Below are positions 25,895-33,881 of a stretch of 43,906 nt of DNA, piece after piece. Under the pieces are notes generated by a model, which made no database searches, was not told the origin of the DNA, and saw only the letters and a list, made by a program, of their open reading frames with translations. The position numbers and the translations under genes were made by a program. Source of the DNA: CAADGY01 sp900696665 (lineage in GTDB: Bacteria > Acidobacteriota > Terriglobia > Bryobacterales > Bryobacteraceae); NCBI GenBank assembly GCA_035063885.1, contig JAPSFM010000034.1:1-43906 (forward strand), given 5' to 3'. The stretch's first letter is position 1. Every line of letters starts with the position of its first letter.

Positions 25895-27661
25895 TTGACA
25901 ATCCACTCCAAGCTTGCGTTGCCTGCCATAGCCGCGCTGGCCGCTTTCAGCCATTCCGGCAGCAGCGCAGAAACGCAGGTACAAACCCCGGCCCTCCTGG
26001 AACGCTGGAAGAGTGGCATGACGCTCCGGGAACAGATCGCGCAGTTGGTCGTCATCCCGTTCTACGGAGATTTGCCGGGCCCAAAATCGCTGGAACACAA
26101 ACGTTTTCTGCACCTGGTTTCGGAGAGCCGTGTCGGCGGCTTGATTCTGGTGAACCGCGTCCAAAACGGAATTGCCAGGAACGCGGAACCCCACGAAATG
26201 GCTTCGTTCATCAACCGGATGCAGAAAGCCGCGAACGTGCCGCTGATCGTTGCCGGTGACTTTGAGCGCGGCGCCTCCATGCGCGTGTCGGGCACTACAA
26301 AATGGCCTCACAACATGGCGTTCGGCGCGGCGCGCGACTATGAAGCCAGCCGCGCGCAAGGCGCTTATACTGCCGAGGAAGCGCGCGCGCTGGGAGTGCA
26401 CTGGGTGTTCGCGCCCGATGCCGATGTCAACAACAATCCCGCCAATCCCATCATCGGCATTCGATCCTACGGCGAGAATCCGTGGGAAGTGGCATCGCAC
26501 GTTCGCTCCTACATCGAAGGTGCGCGGTCCGCCGTGCGTCCCGTTCTGGTCACCGCAAAACATTTCCCGGGGCACGGCGATACTGCAGTAGACAGTCATG
26601 TCGGTCTGCCGAGGCTTAATGTAGCCGCCTCCAGGCTGGAGGAGGTTGAGTTGATACCGTTCCGGGCTGCCATCGATGCCGGAGTGGATTCCATTATGAC
26701 CGCTCACGTGTCGGTTCCGGCCCTCGACCCCTCGGATACGCCCGCCACGGTCTCGCACGCCATTCTCACCGGTGTTCTTCGAAAGGAACTCGGCTTCCAG
26801 GGTATCATTGTGACGGACGCCATGGACATGCAGGGTCTGACGAAAATCCTGCCGGGCGGCGAAGCGGCGGTGCGTGCAATAGAAGCCGGAGCGGACGTCC
26901 TGCTGATGCCGCCCGACCCGGACAAAGCGATCGCGGCCGTGCTCAAGGCCGTCAACAGCGGCCGCATCAGCCGGCAGCGCATCGAGGAGAGCCTGGAGCG
27001 GGTGCTGGCTGCCAAATTTCGCGTAGGACTCGGCGAAAACAACCTGGTTGATTTACGGAACATCTCCCGCGTGGTCAATTCGCCCGAACCCCGGGACTGC
27101 GCGCAGCAGGTTGCCGCCCGCGCGATAACGCTGGTCAAGAATCAGAACGATATCCTGCCGCTCGAGAAGCCGGCTTCGGCCTGCCACTTCATTCTCTCGG
27201 AGAGCCGGTTGGGACAGAGCGGACGGAAGCTCGCGGAATTGCTGGCGAAGGAACTGCCCGGCGCGTTGTGGCGCCGCTTTACGCCGGCCACTCCGGCCAT
27301 AGAACTTTCAAAGTCCGCCAAAGAAGCGGAAGGCTGCAAAGCAGTAGTCATCTATGCTTTCGTTTCCGTGGCCGCCTATCGTGGGAATGCAGCGCTTCCC
27401 GGCGGGTATCCGAAATTCGTCGAACAGTTAATAGCGGGTCCCGTTCCGGTCGTAATGGTCTCGCTGGGAAACCCTTATCTGTTGTCGAGCTTTCCGCGCG
27501 TGGCGGCATACCTGAACACATACAGTACGGCGCCCACATCGGAAGTCGCGGCATTGAAGGCCATCAAGGCAGAAATTCCGATTGAGGGTCATCTCCCCGT
27601 CACCATCCCGGATATTGCTCCTCAAGGCGCGGGCATTCAGCTCTCCGCGCGGCTTCAGTAA
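25895..27661 (+). CDS. GH3 beta-N-acetylhexosaminidase (NagZ-type), exported
   Basis: A 588-residue glycoside hydrolase family 3 enzyme. The NagZ-type signature K-H-F-P-G-H-G-D-T-A-V-D-S-H occupies 222-235 and supplies the D233-S-H235 acid/base dyad; the nucleophile is D308 in V-T-D-A-M-D-M-Q-G-L. Such enzymes release N-acetylglucosamine from muropeptides or chitin fragments. Unlike the short cytoplasmic NagZ, it has an N-terminal signal peptide (about 1-25) and a C-terminal domain (about 400-588). The start, TTG 25895, has only a weak ribosome site and may depend on coupling to the receiver gene 8 nt upstream. Confidence 0.87.
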   Translation: MTIHSKLALPAIAALAAFSHSGSSAETQVQTPALLERWKSGMTLREQIAQLVVIPFYGDLPGPKSLEHKRFLHLVSESRVGGLILVNRVQNGIARNAEPHEMASFINRMQKAANVPLIVAGDFERGASMRVSGTTKWPHNMAFGAARDYEASRAQGAYTAEEARALGVHWVFAPDADVNNNPANPIIGIRSYGENPWEVASHVRSYIEGARSAVRPVLVTAKHFPGHGDTAVDSHVGLPRLNVAASRLEEVELIPFRAAIDAGVDSIMTAHVSVPALDPSDTPATVSHAILTGVLRKELGFQGIIVTDAMDMQGLTKILPGGEAAVRAIEAGADVLLMPPDPDKAIAAVLKAVNSGRISRQRIEESLERVLAAKFRVGLGENNLVDLRNISRVVNSPEPRDCAQQVAARAITLVKNQNDILPLEKPASACHFILSESRLGQSGRKLAELLAKELPGALWRRFTPATPAIELSKSAKEAEGCKAVVIYAFVSVAAYRGNAALPGGYPKFVEQLIAGPVPVVMVSLGNPYLLSSFPRVAAYLNTYSTAPTSEVAALKAIKAEIPIEGHLPVTIPDIAPQGAGIQLSARLQ

Positions 27662-27720
27662 CGTATGATCCGTAGCCGCAACGTGACGTGCGGCTTCGGG
27701 GATTTCACAACTGTTGACGG

Positions 27721-27816
27721 TTGCTGTTCGGCCTGGCCCAGGCCGTGCTGATGATAACCGCCGCCGGCATCTTTTTCGACAGCGTCCCGGTGGCCGTGCC
27801 GCGCCTGGCGTTCTGA
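27721..27816 (+). pseudogene. Possible C-terminal scrap of a membrane protein
   Basis: After an in-frame stop at 27715, about 31 codons read as one hydrophobic helix followed by F-D-S-V-P-V-A-V-P-R and a stop. Composition suggests the tail of a membrane protein, but I cannot name the family and there is no start codon context. The rest of 27662-27914 holds nothing recognisable. Confidence 0.2.
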
Positions 27817-27914
27817 GCGGAATCTGTTGCCTACTACGGACACGAGTTGGAGCGTGCTTCTAGCGCGTGATATCCGGGAAACCTTTACGATATTTCTTGA
27901 GGAGGCAATATTAA

Positions 27915-28610
27915 ATGCTCGAAATCACGTGGTTGGGACACTCTACATTCCAGTTTCGTCTCGATACGGGAGAAGTGATCGTAATGGATCCCTGGATTGA
28001 GGGCAATCCCGCCCGCCCGCCGGGTCACAAGTTCGACAGGCTGGACGTCATCTGCATTTCTCATGGGCACTTCGATCATATACACGACGCAATTCCGCTG
28101 GCGGAGCGTTTTTCGCCGCAAGTCGTAGGCATCTTTGAGACGTGTCACTGGCTGGAGTCGAAGGGAGTCCGGAACACGAATGGCATGAACAAAGGAGGGT
28201 CGCAAAAAGTCGGCCCGGTGACGTTCACAATGACGCACGCCGTGCATAGTTGCGGCATTCTGGATGACGGCAAAATCATCTATGGCGGCGAAGCGGCGGG
28301 TTACGTGCTGCATCTGCCCGACAACCGGAAGCTGTACTTCGCGGGCGATACGAACGTTTTCACCGGCATGCAGTTAATTCACGAGTTGTACCGGCCGGAG
28401 ATCGCGTTCCTGCCCATCGGCGATCTGTTCACCATGAGCCCGCGGGAGGCGGCCGTGGCATGCCGCCTGCTGAAGCCGCCAAAAGTTGTTCCCATGCATT
28501 TCGGAACATTCCCGGCGCTCACCGGACGCCCGGAACAATTGGCCGAACTGTTGAAGGGCACGGATACCGAGGTGTGGGCGCTGGAGCCCGGCAAGCCGGT
28601 CAAGTGGTAA
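27915..28610 (+). CDS. UPF0173 metal-dependent hydrolase (metallo-beta-lactamase fold)
   Basis: A 231-residue hydrolase of the UPF0173 group. The metal motif is H50-G-H52-F-D54-H55; further ligands are in the T-H-A-V-H-S segment, F-A-G-D-T-N and P-M-H-F-G-T-F near the C-terminus. The N-terminus, I-T-W-L-G-H-S-T-F, is typical. ATG 27915 has GAGGAGG about 10 nt upstream. The family's substrate is not established. Its 3' end overlaps by about 10 bp the end of a degraded dienelactone hydrolase gene on the other strand. Confidence 0.9.
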   Translation: MLEITWLGHSTFQFRLDTGEVIVMDPWIEGNPARPPGHKFDRLDVICISHGHFDHIHDAIPLAERFSPQVVGIFETCHWLESKGVRNTNGMNKGGSQKVGPVTFTMTHAVHSCGILDDGKIIYGGEAAGYVLHLPDNRKLYFAGDTNVFTGMQLIHELYRPEIAFLPIGDLFTMSPREAAVACRLLKPPKVVPMHFGTFPALTGRPEQLAELLKGTDTEVWALEPGKPVKW

Positions 28611-29183
28611 GCAACAGCAGCGGCGTCTTGATTTTGGGGACTTCCGAGGCCGGCGGCTGTCCGCTGTAAGAACGGGACCGCCGCGGCCAGGTTCGCGCCC
28701 ATCCGCACCGCCAGCGTATTGGCGATGGCGCCGCCGAAGCAGAACCCGACCACGCCGATCTTGCCCGTGCAATCCGGACGCGCCTTCAGCCAGCGGGCGG
28801 CGGCTACGAAGTTCTCCGTCCGCAGGCGCCGCGCCACGTCCTCGATGTAGGGGTTCGGTCGGCGGTTCTCGTGAACCACCAGGACGCCGGGCAGCTTGCC
28901 CGCCGCTTTCGCCGGCCGCACCAGACACCCGCGGAGGCTGCCGTTGCCCTGTGGCGAGTCCACCGTCTCGTAGCCGGCCTGGCTCCGCCCGTCGTCCTTG
29001 GGGACCTGCTGCGCCCACGCGTGATTGGGGGCAGGCTTTCCCACAACGCCATCGCAGTCACGCCGCCGGTGGCGAACTTCTGCGCGCCGTCCAGGAACTC
29101 GCGGCGGCCGATGTCGCCATGGACATAGCGATCGAAAAGTTCAACAGCTCTCGAGGAAAACCGGTGGCTTTCTTACGCTCCAT
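28600..29183 (-). pseudogene. Decayed dienelactone hydrolase gene
   Basis: Pieces of one dienelactone hydrolase read in order across three frames. From ATG 29183 (preceded by AGGAGG) comes a short N-terminus; near 29136 a one-base loss shifts to the frame with D-R-Y-V-H-G-D-I-G-R-R-E-F-L. Near 29028 a second one-base loss moves to H-A-W-A-Q-Q-V-P-K-D-D and V-L-V-V-H-E-N-R. At about 28822, R-R-L joins directly to F-V-A-A-A-R-W-L-K, removing roughly 40 codons. The nucleophile elbow G-F-C-F-G-G remains. Near 28670 one extra base shifts to Y-S-G-Q-P-P-A-S-E, and a stop follows at 28600. Typical members are about 290 residues. The gene cannot make an active enzyme. Confidence 0.82.
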
Positions 29184-29237
29184 CCCCTGCGCCTCCTCTT
29201 ATCAGCCGAGGATAGGACACTCCGGGAGGGTGCGAAA

Positions 29238-29243
29238 CTACAA
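29238..29243 (+). promoter_or_regulatory. Putative -10 box of the polytopic membrane protein gene
   Basis: TACAAT ends 7 nt before the proposed TTG start at 29251. It supports that start and fits the leaderless arrangement seen elsewhere here. Confidence 0.35.
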
Positions 29244-29250
29244 TGAGAGC

Positions 29251-30426
29251 TTGACGCGGGAACGATTCGACCTGAAGCCGGCCGTGGCGGGCCTTATCTG
29301 TGCGGCGGTTGTGCTGTCCTGGTGGTGTCTCAAGGTCTACGGGAGTCACGGCGGCAATTGGACGGCGCTCTACTGCACGGGTTCGCGCCCGGGAATGCCG
29401 GACGTCATCCGGGCCGAAGGCGCGTACGTGTTTGCCGGCAGTCACGGCTACGACAGCCAGTTCTACCACTACATCGCGCACGACCCGTGGCTTACCCGCG
29501 GCTTCCTGAGCGCCGTGGACAATCCGCCGCTGCGGTGGCGGCGCATCCTGGTCAGCGCGCTGGCCTGGACGCTCGCCGCCGGACGCGACGATTGGATCGA
29601 CCCGGCTTTCTACTTGGTCGTGCTCGGCTGCGTCTTCGCAGGTGGTTTCTGGCTGGCGCGGTACTTCCGGATCCGTGGTTCCCCGGCCTGGTGGGGTCTC
29701 TTGTTTCTGTTCTCTCCGGCGACACTCGTCGTTTTCGACAGGATTGTCGTGGATGTCGCGCTCACGGCGCTGGTGTGCGGTTTCCTGTACTACGCTCAAA
29801 CCGGCCGGCGCGCCGCGCTTTGGACCGTTCTGGCGGCAGCGGTGGCGGTGCGCGAAACCGGGCTGCTGTTGCTGGCCGGCTGGTGTCTCTGGCTGGCCCT
29901 CCGCCGCGAGTTGCGGCAGACGATTTGGTTCTCCGCCGCGGGGTTGCCGGCGCTGGCGTGGTGGCTGTACGTGGCGCGTAGCACACCGGCGTATGGAATG
30001 CCCGACTGGGGCGTCTCGTGGCCCCCGGCGCGCCTGGTCGCCGCGATCCTCAATCCGGCGCGGTATCCGGCGCCGGACTGGGGCAACTATCTGCTGACGG
30101 CGCTCGACTACCTGGCGCTGACCGGCACCGTGCTGGCCATCGCGCTGGCCGCGCGGGCGGCCTGGCGCGCGGAAGGCCCGCTGCGCTACGCGATTCCAGC
30201 GTTCGGCGCCTTCGGCTTTCTGCTCACCGGCACGGCCTCGGTGGATGTCTTCCAGGACGTTTTCTCGCATGGACGGCTGCTTAGCCCGCTGACGCTGCTG
30301 GTGGCCGCCGAGGGCCTGCCGCGCCGCGACTGGCTCTCGCTCGCGCCCATCCTGCCGGCGGCGCTGCGCATCGGGATACTGCACGCCGTACTGATGCTGC
30401 GGATCGCGTGCGCCTGGCCGCCCTGA
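29251..30426 (+). CDS. Polytopic membrane protein, GT-C glycosyltransferase-like
   Basis: About 391 residues with roughly nine to ten hydrophobic helices. After the first helix, the extracytoplasmic loop carries G-Y-D-S-Q-F-Y-H-Y-I-A-H-D-P, which resembles the G-Y-D-G-Q-F-Y-Y segment of membrane proteins linked to cell-surface glycopolymer formation (AZOBR_p60025-like). A lipid-linked sugar transferase role is possible but not shown. The frame is open from 28951, yet the first 100 codons are antisense to the decayed hydrolase, so I place the start at TTG 29251. It appears intact although pseudogenes lie on both sides. Its GC content is higher than its neighbours'. Confidence 0.65.
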   Translation: MTRERFDLKPAVAGLICAAVVLSWWCLKVYGSHGGNWTALYCTGSRPGMPDVIRAEGAYVFAGSHGYDSQFYHYIAHDPWLTRGFLSAVDNPPLRWRRILVSALAWTLAAGRDDWIDPAFYLVVLGCVFAGGFWLARYFRIRGSPAWWGLLFLFSPATLVVFDRIVVDVALTALVCGFLYYAQTGRRAALWTVLAAAVAVRETGLLLLAGWCLWLALRRELRQTIWFSAAGLPALAWWLYVARSTPAYGMPDWGVSWPPARLVAAILNPARYPAPDWGNYLLTALDYLALTGTVLAIALAARAAWRAEGPLRYAIPAFGAFGFLLTGTASVDVFQDVFSHGRLLSPLTLLVAAEGLPRRDWLSLAPILPAALRIGILHAVLMLRIACAWPP

Positions 30427-30696
30427 GAGCGCCAGACTCTCCCACTCTGACGAACCTCACTCGCCATCCATCCCTACGCCGGCATCCGGCACGGCCCGGC
30501 CACGGTCGATATTCCGGATTCCGGGTGCTGATGCGCGTGCCGGGTCTCCGCAAAGGGCCATCGGCGATTCCCTTAGAGAGATAGCACCGGAGTCTCAGGC
30601 GAAAAATGTGACGAGGTCATCTGGTTCCAGCCTCTAAGTCTAAGTTCTCTTACGCTGGAAATCGGTCGGACTGCATAATGCCAAAGGCCACCCAGC
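30427..30696. other. Non-coding or fully decayed stretch
   Basis: I see no gene, RNA or clear repeat here. All frames are short and match nothing recognisable. It lies between the membrane protein gene and the subtilase fragment and is probably eroded coding DNA. Confidence 0.4.
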
Positions 30697-31118
30697 GATG
30701 CGCACGTTAGAAACGTCCTGATCGGAGGCGCACAGCTCAGGGCCAACCTGGGCTGATCAAGTCGTCTCGCTTCCGCCTGCCCGCCTCGGCTGTGGCCGGA
30801 ATCGCGGCCAACCCCAACGCCGCCTTCATCACGCCGGACCGCCAGGTGAGAGGAACGCTCGATCTATCGGCGCCTTCCGTCGGCGCCGATATTGCCCGCA
30901 ACTACGGTTGGGACGGGGCGGGCGTGGACAGCGGCGTCAAGTACTGGAGCGACCCCGGAGAGTCGTGGAGCAACGACAACTGGCCGGGCCGGATTGTTTA
31001 CCAGGAGTGCTTCTACTCCGGTTGTTCCCCGGCCATCGACAACTTCGGGCACGGAACCCACGTCGCGTTGGCTATCGGCGGCAACGGCAAGGCAACCTCC
31101 GGATGGGGTTACCTGACC
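30697..31118 (+). pseudogene. Fragment of an S8 (subtilisin-like) serine protease
   Basis: The first part reads G-G-A-Q-L-R-A-N-L-G, like the end of an inhibitor I9 prodomain, then meets a stop. Restoring one T near 30754 gives L-G-L-I-K and joins to R-L-P-A-S-A-V-A-G-I in the next frame. That frame continues through P-D-R-Q-V-R-G-T-L-D, V-D-S-G (catalytic aspartate region, near 30926) and F-G-H-G-T-H-V-A (catalytic histidine, near 31050). The stretch before V-D-S-G is shorter than usual, so a few residues have been lost. The serine half of the enzyme is absent: homology stops where the transposase remnant begins. It has no start codon or ribosome site. Confidence 0.8.
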
Positions 31119-31120
31119 AC

Positions 31121-31659
31121 TCACGGCATAGAACCCCGAATCGGCCCGGCGTAGATCCGCTTCACACCCGGCGGCAGGGCCGTCCGCACATTCCGCAGAT
31201 GATCGCGGATCTGCTTGCCGCTGGGCATGGTCCGCATGAGGGTCAGAATCTGCCGGGCCACATGCCGGTGCAGCGCGTTCACGAATCTCCAGAAGGTGGA
31301 TTGCACCGGCAGCTTGACAACTTTGAGAATGCCCGTCAGGGCCGGATCGCGAGCGATGAAAGGCAACTGGTTCAGCCGTGCAAAGCCGATGTAGAGGCCG
31401 AGCACGATGCCCAGTACAAACCGGTACAGGTCCATGGCACGGGGAATTCGCTTCGAGATCACGGTCTGTTCCACCAGCGACTGGAAGCCGAGTTCCTCCA
31501 GCATGGTGATCACCGGCAGCAGCCCGCCATAGGGAGTCAGATTCCTGCCGCTGCAGTCAAAGGGCGTGGAAGCATTGATTTTATTGGGTTCCGGAATAAC
31601 ATCACGAACCCTTGATTGGCGAACCTTCGACCGCTATCCTGTCCTTGATCGTTAACCAT
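31121..31659 (-). pseudogene. IS1380-family transposase remnant
   Basis: Reading from ATG 31659 (AGGAG upstream), the N-terminus M-V-N-D-Q-G-Q is followed by a frameshift near 31611 into D-V-I-P-E-P-N-K-I-N-A-S-T-P-F-D. The same frame continues through Y-G-G-L-L-P-V-I-T-M-L-E and R-D-P-A-L-T-G-I-L. After R-T-M (about 31225) roughly 70 codons are missing, including the first catalytic aspartate region. Reading resumes at G-K-Q-I-R-D-H-L, and a one-base loss near 31148 disrupts the R-A-D-S-G-F-Y motif that holds the second aspartate. It cannot be active. Family members are about 430-460 residues. Confidence 0.82.
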
Positions 31660-31685
31660 TTGGGTGGCTCCTGAGAACCGGTTTC

Positions 31686-31703
31686 GCGGAGGGGTAACTC
31701 CGC
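31686..31703. repeat. Hairpin in the leader of the IS1380 remnant
   Basis: GCGGAG and CTCCGC pair across a 6-base loop, within the non-coding end of the insertion sequence and upstream of its transposase start. Confidence 0.45.
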
Positions 31704-31796
31704 AGAATCACTGTTTTACCGCAGGATTCTCAGGGGTCCCCTTGACGGCAGTGCATAGTTCAGGTGGTAGGAACCGGAAAGCGTTCCAGCGCCGTC

Positions 31797-31802
31797 TAAA
31801 AT
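31797..31802 (+). promoter_or_regulatory. Putative -10 box of the secreted protein gene
   Basis: TAAAAT ends 6 nt before the ATG at 31809, with no Shine-Dalgarno sequence between them. No -35 hexamer is evident at the expected distance. Confidence 0.4.
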
Positions 31803-31808
31803 AGAATT

Positions 31809-32873
31809 ATGCGAGTGAAGTTGCTCCTGGCCGTACTTGGCTTATGCCTGGGGGCGTTCGCCCAGATGAAAATGACAGTGGCGCAACTCCACTCCTTTGT
31901 GAAGTCATCCGTGGAACTGCGGCACGAGGACCGGAGAGTCGCCGAATATCTTCGGAAGACATCGTTGACCGAACGGCTGGACACGCGCACAATGGACGAC
32001 CTTCGCGCGCTCGGCCCGGGCCCGAAGACACTAGTGGCCCTTGAAGAATTGCAGGAGCGTTCGAAGGCTTTACCCGCGCCGCCGGTTCGCAGCAAAGAAG
32101 TGATCGCGGTGATCGAGCCGCCCTCCCCCGCCGCGCAGGAGAAGCTGATCAACGACACGCGCAATTACGCGATGGAGTATGTCAAGCGCCTGCCCGATTT
32201 CATTTGCACCCAGGTTACCCGGCGCTATGTAGACCCCACCGGGCTTGAATTCTGGCAGCGTGCCGATGTGGTTACCGCCCGGCTCACCTATTTCGAACAG
32301 AAAGAAGACTACAAGGTGGTACTGGTGAACAACACCGCCACCGAAACCGGTTTCGAAAAACTGGGCGGCGCGACATCGACCGGCGAATTCGGCAGCATGT
32401 TGCGGGAAGTCTTCGACCCGAAGACCGACACCGCGTTTCACTGGGAGCGCTGGGCGACATTGCGCGGCAGGCGCATGCACGTGTTGGCATACCAGGTAGC
32501 CAAGCGCCACTCGGAATGGAATATCCGTTTTGAAAAAGTGGAAGAGATCACACCGGGCTACCGCGGTTTGGTATACGTCGATCGGGACACCGGTTCAGTC
32601 ATGCGGATTACCCTGGAAGCGGTTGATATTCCGCCTTCGTTCCCCATCCAACAGGCGTCGCAGACGCTCGACTACGATCTGATCGATATCAGCGGTGCGA
32701 GCTTCGTCCTGCCTCTCAAGTCTGTAATGCGAATGCGGCATGGCCGGTTCCTGGTAAAGAATGAAACCGAGTTCCGGATGTACAGGAAGTTCGGCGCTGA
32801 GGCGGTCATCACGTTCGATACTCCCGAGCCTCTACCGGAGACGGCCACCGAGGAGCAGCCGCCAAAGCCGTAG
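31809..32873 (+). CDS. Secreted protein of unknown function (acidobacterial type)
   Basis: A 354-residue protein with a signal peptide (about 1-19, ending A-F-A-Q). It contains Y-V-K-R-L-P-D-F-I-C-T-Q-V-T-R, a segment I associate with uncharacterised exported proteins of Acidobacteriota. The C-terminal two thirds are rich in beta-strand patterns, with V-Y-V-D-R-D-T-G-S-V-M-R-I and a late F-V-L-P-L-K-S, reminiscent of LolA/RseB-like lipid-binding folds; that is an inference from pattern only. The tail is proline/glutamate-rich. It follows the IS remnant and is convergent with ypdA, 26 bp between stops. It looks intact. Confidence 0.7.
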   Translation: MRVKLLLAVLGLCLGAFAQMKMTVAQLHSFVKSSVELRHEDRRVAEYLRKTSLTERLDTRTMDDLRALGPGPKTLVALEELQERSKALPAPPVRSKEVIAVIEPPSPAAQEKLINDTRNYAMEYVKRLPDFICTQVTRRYVDPTGLEFWQRADVVTARLTYFEQKEDYKVVLVNNTATETGFEKLGGATSTGEFGSMLREVFDPKTDTAFHWERWATLRGRRMHVLAYQVAKRHSEWNIRFEKVEEITPGYRGLVYVDRDTGSVMRITLEAVDIPPSFPIQQASQTLDYDLIDISGASFVLPLKSVMRMRHGRFLVKNETEFRMYRKFGAEAVITFDTPEPLPETATEEQPPKP

Positions 32874-32899
32874 GCATTCGCGCACAGCTTATCTCCGGT

Positions 32900-33880
32900 T
32901 CAATGCAACGCCGCTGCAATTGCTTCCGCGATTTTTCTACCGTGAAAGCGGCCGTTCTCGATGAAGATTTCGTTGGTGTGCATACCAGCGACGATTACTC
33001 CGGCGAGGTAGATTCCCGGACGATCGCTCTCGAGCGTCTCGGGATCGGTTCTGGGACGCAGCGTCGCGGGCTCCAGCACAATGCCTAGCGCCGACAGAAA
33101 CTCGAGGTCCGGCCGGTAACCCGTCATCGCGAACAGGAAATCGTTCTTCAGCCTCACCTCGCCTCCCGGCGTCGCCAGAAGAATGGAATCCACCGTGATC
33201 TCCTGGACGGTGGAATGAAAGTAGGCCTTGATCTCACCGCTCTTGATGCGGTTCTCGATATTGGGCTTGATCCAGTACTTTACCGAGCCCGAGATGCCGC
33301 CTCCGCGGTGAACGAGTGTGACGCGCGCTCCCGTCCAGTGCAGCTCCAAGGCGGCGATGGCGGCCGAGTTTTTCGCTCCCACTACCGCCACGTCGTGGTT
33401 GTAGTACGGGTGAGCCTCTTTGTAGTAATGAATGACTTTGGGCAGATCTTCGCCGGGAACGTCGAGCAGGTTCGGACGGTCATAATATCCCGTGGCGAGG
33501 ATGATTTTCTTTGCCGCATAGCGCCCCACGCACCCATTGCGGTCTTCCGTGTGCACGATGAAATTTCCGTCGCCTCCGGTGATCTTCAGCACCATTTCAT
33601 ACTGGCGAATATCCAGGCCGTAGTAATCCGCCACGCGGCGGTAGTATTTCAATGCCTCGGTACGCGTAGGTTTCTCCCCGATGGATGTCATTGGCAGACC
33701 GCCGATTTCGAGCAGTTCCGGCGTGGTGAAAAAGCTCATGTTGGTCGGATAGTGGTAAATGGAATTCACCACGCACCCTTTATCGATCAGGACCGCACGG
33801 ACGCCCCGCTGCTTCAACTCAATTCCGCAGGCAAGACCGGTGGGTCCGGCTCCCACTACAACAGCGTCGTAGTTGTTCAC
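32900..33880 (-). CDS. ypdA: YpdA-like FAD/NAD(P)-dependent thiol-disulfide reductase
   Basis: A 326-residue flavoprotein of the YpdA group, proposed to reduce bacillithiol disulfide. The FAD fold opens with G-A-G-P-T-G-L-A-C-G near residue 11, and the NAD(P) fold has V-V-G-A-K-N-S-A-A-I. It lacks the C-x-x-C of thioredoxin reductase, and C-V-V-N-S-I-Y-H-Y-P-T holds the conserved single cysteine. It starts with GTG one base after the alaS stop (TGA-G-GTG), so it is translated with alaS. No bacillithiol synthesis genes are in the window, so the thiol used is unproven. Confidence 0.85.
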   Translation of the reverse strand: MNNYDAVVVGAGPTGLACGIELKQRGVRAVLIDKGCVVNSIYHYPTNMSFFTTPELLEIGGLPMTSIGEKPTRTEALKYYRRVADYYGLDIRQYEMVLKITGGDGNFIVHTEDRNGCVGRYAAKKIILATGYYDRPNLLDVPGEDLPKVIHYYKEAHPYYNHDVAVVGAKNSAAIAALELHWTGARVTLVHRGGGISGSVKYWIKPNIENRIKSGEIKAYFHSTVQEITVDSILLATPGGEVRLKNDFLFAMTGYRPDLEFLSALGIVLEPATLRPRTDPETLESDRPGIYLAGVIVAGMHTNEIFIENGRFHGRKIAEAIAAALH

Positions 33881-33881
33881 C

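Larger units (their letters stand above)
31115..31745 (-). mobile_element. Truncated IS1380-family insertion sequence
   Basis: The transposase remnant and about 85 bp of its upstream end are kept; the 3' part of the element is missing where it meets the subtilase fragment. The outer boundary near 31745 is estimated from the end of the leader-like sequence. The downstream terminal repeat is gone, so no target duplication can be checked. Confidence 0.6.

Noticed and set aside
29173..30384. 403-codon minus-strand frame
   Set aside because: It is antisense to the polytopic membrane protein and has an arginine/glutamine-rich composition typical of shadow frames.
31115..31745. Intact, active insertion sequence
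   Set aside because: The transposase has two frameshifts and a large internal deletion, and one end of the element is missing.
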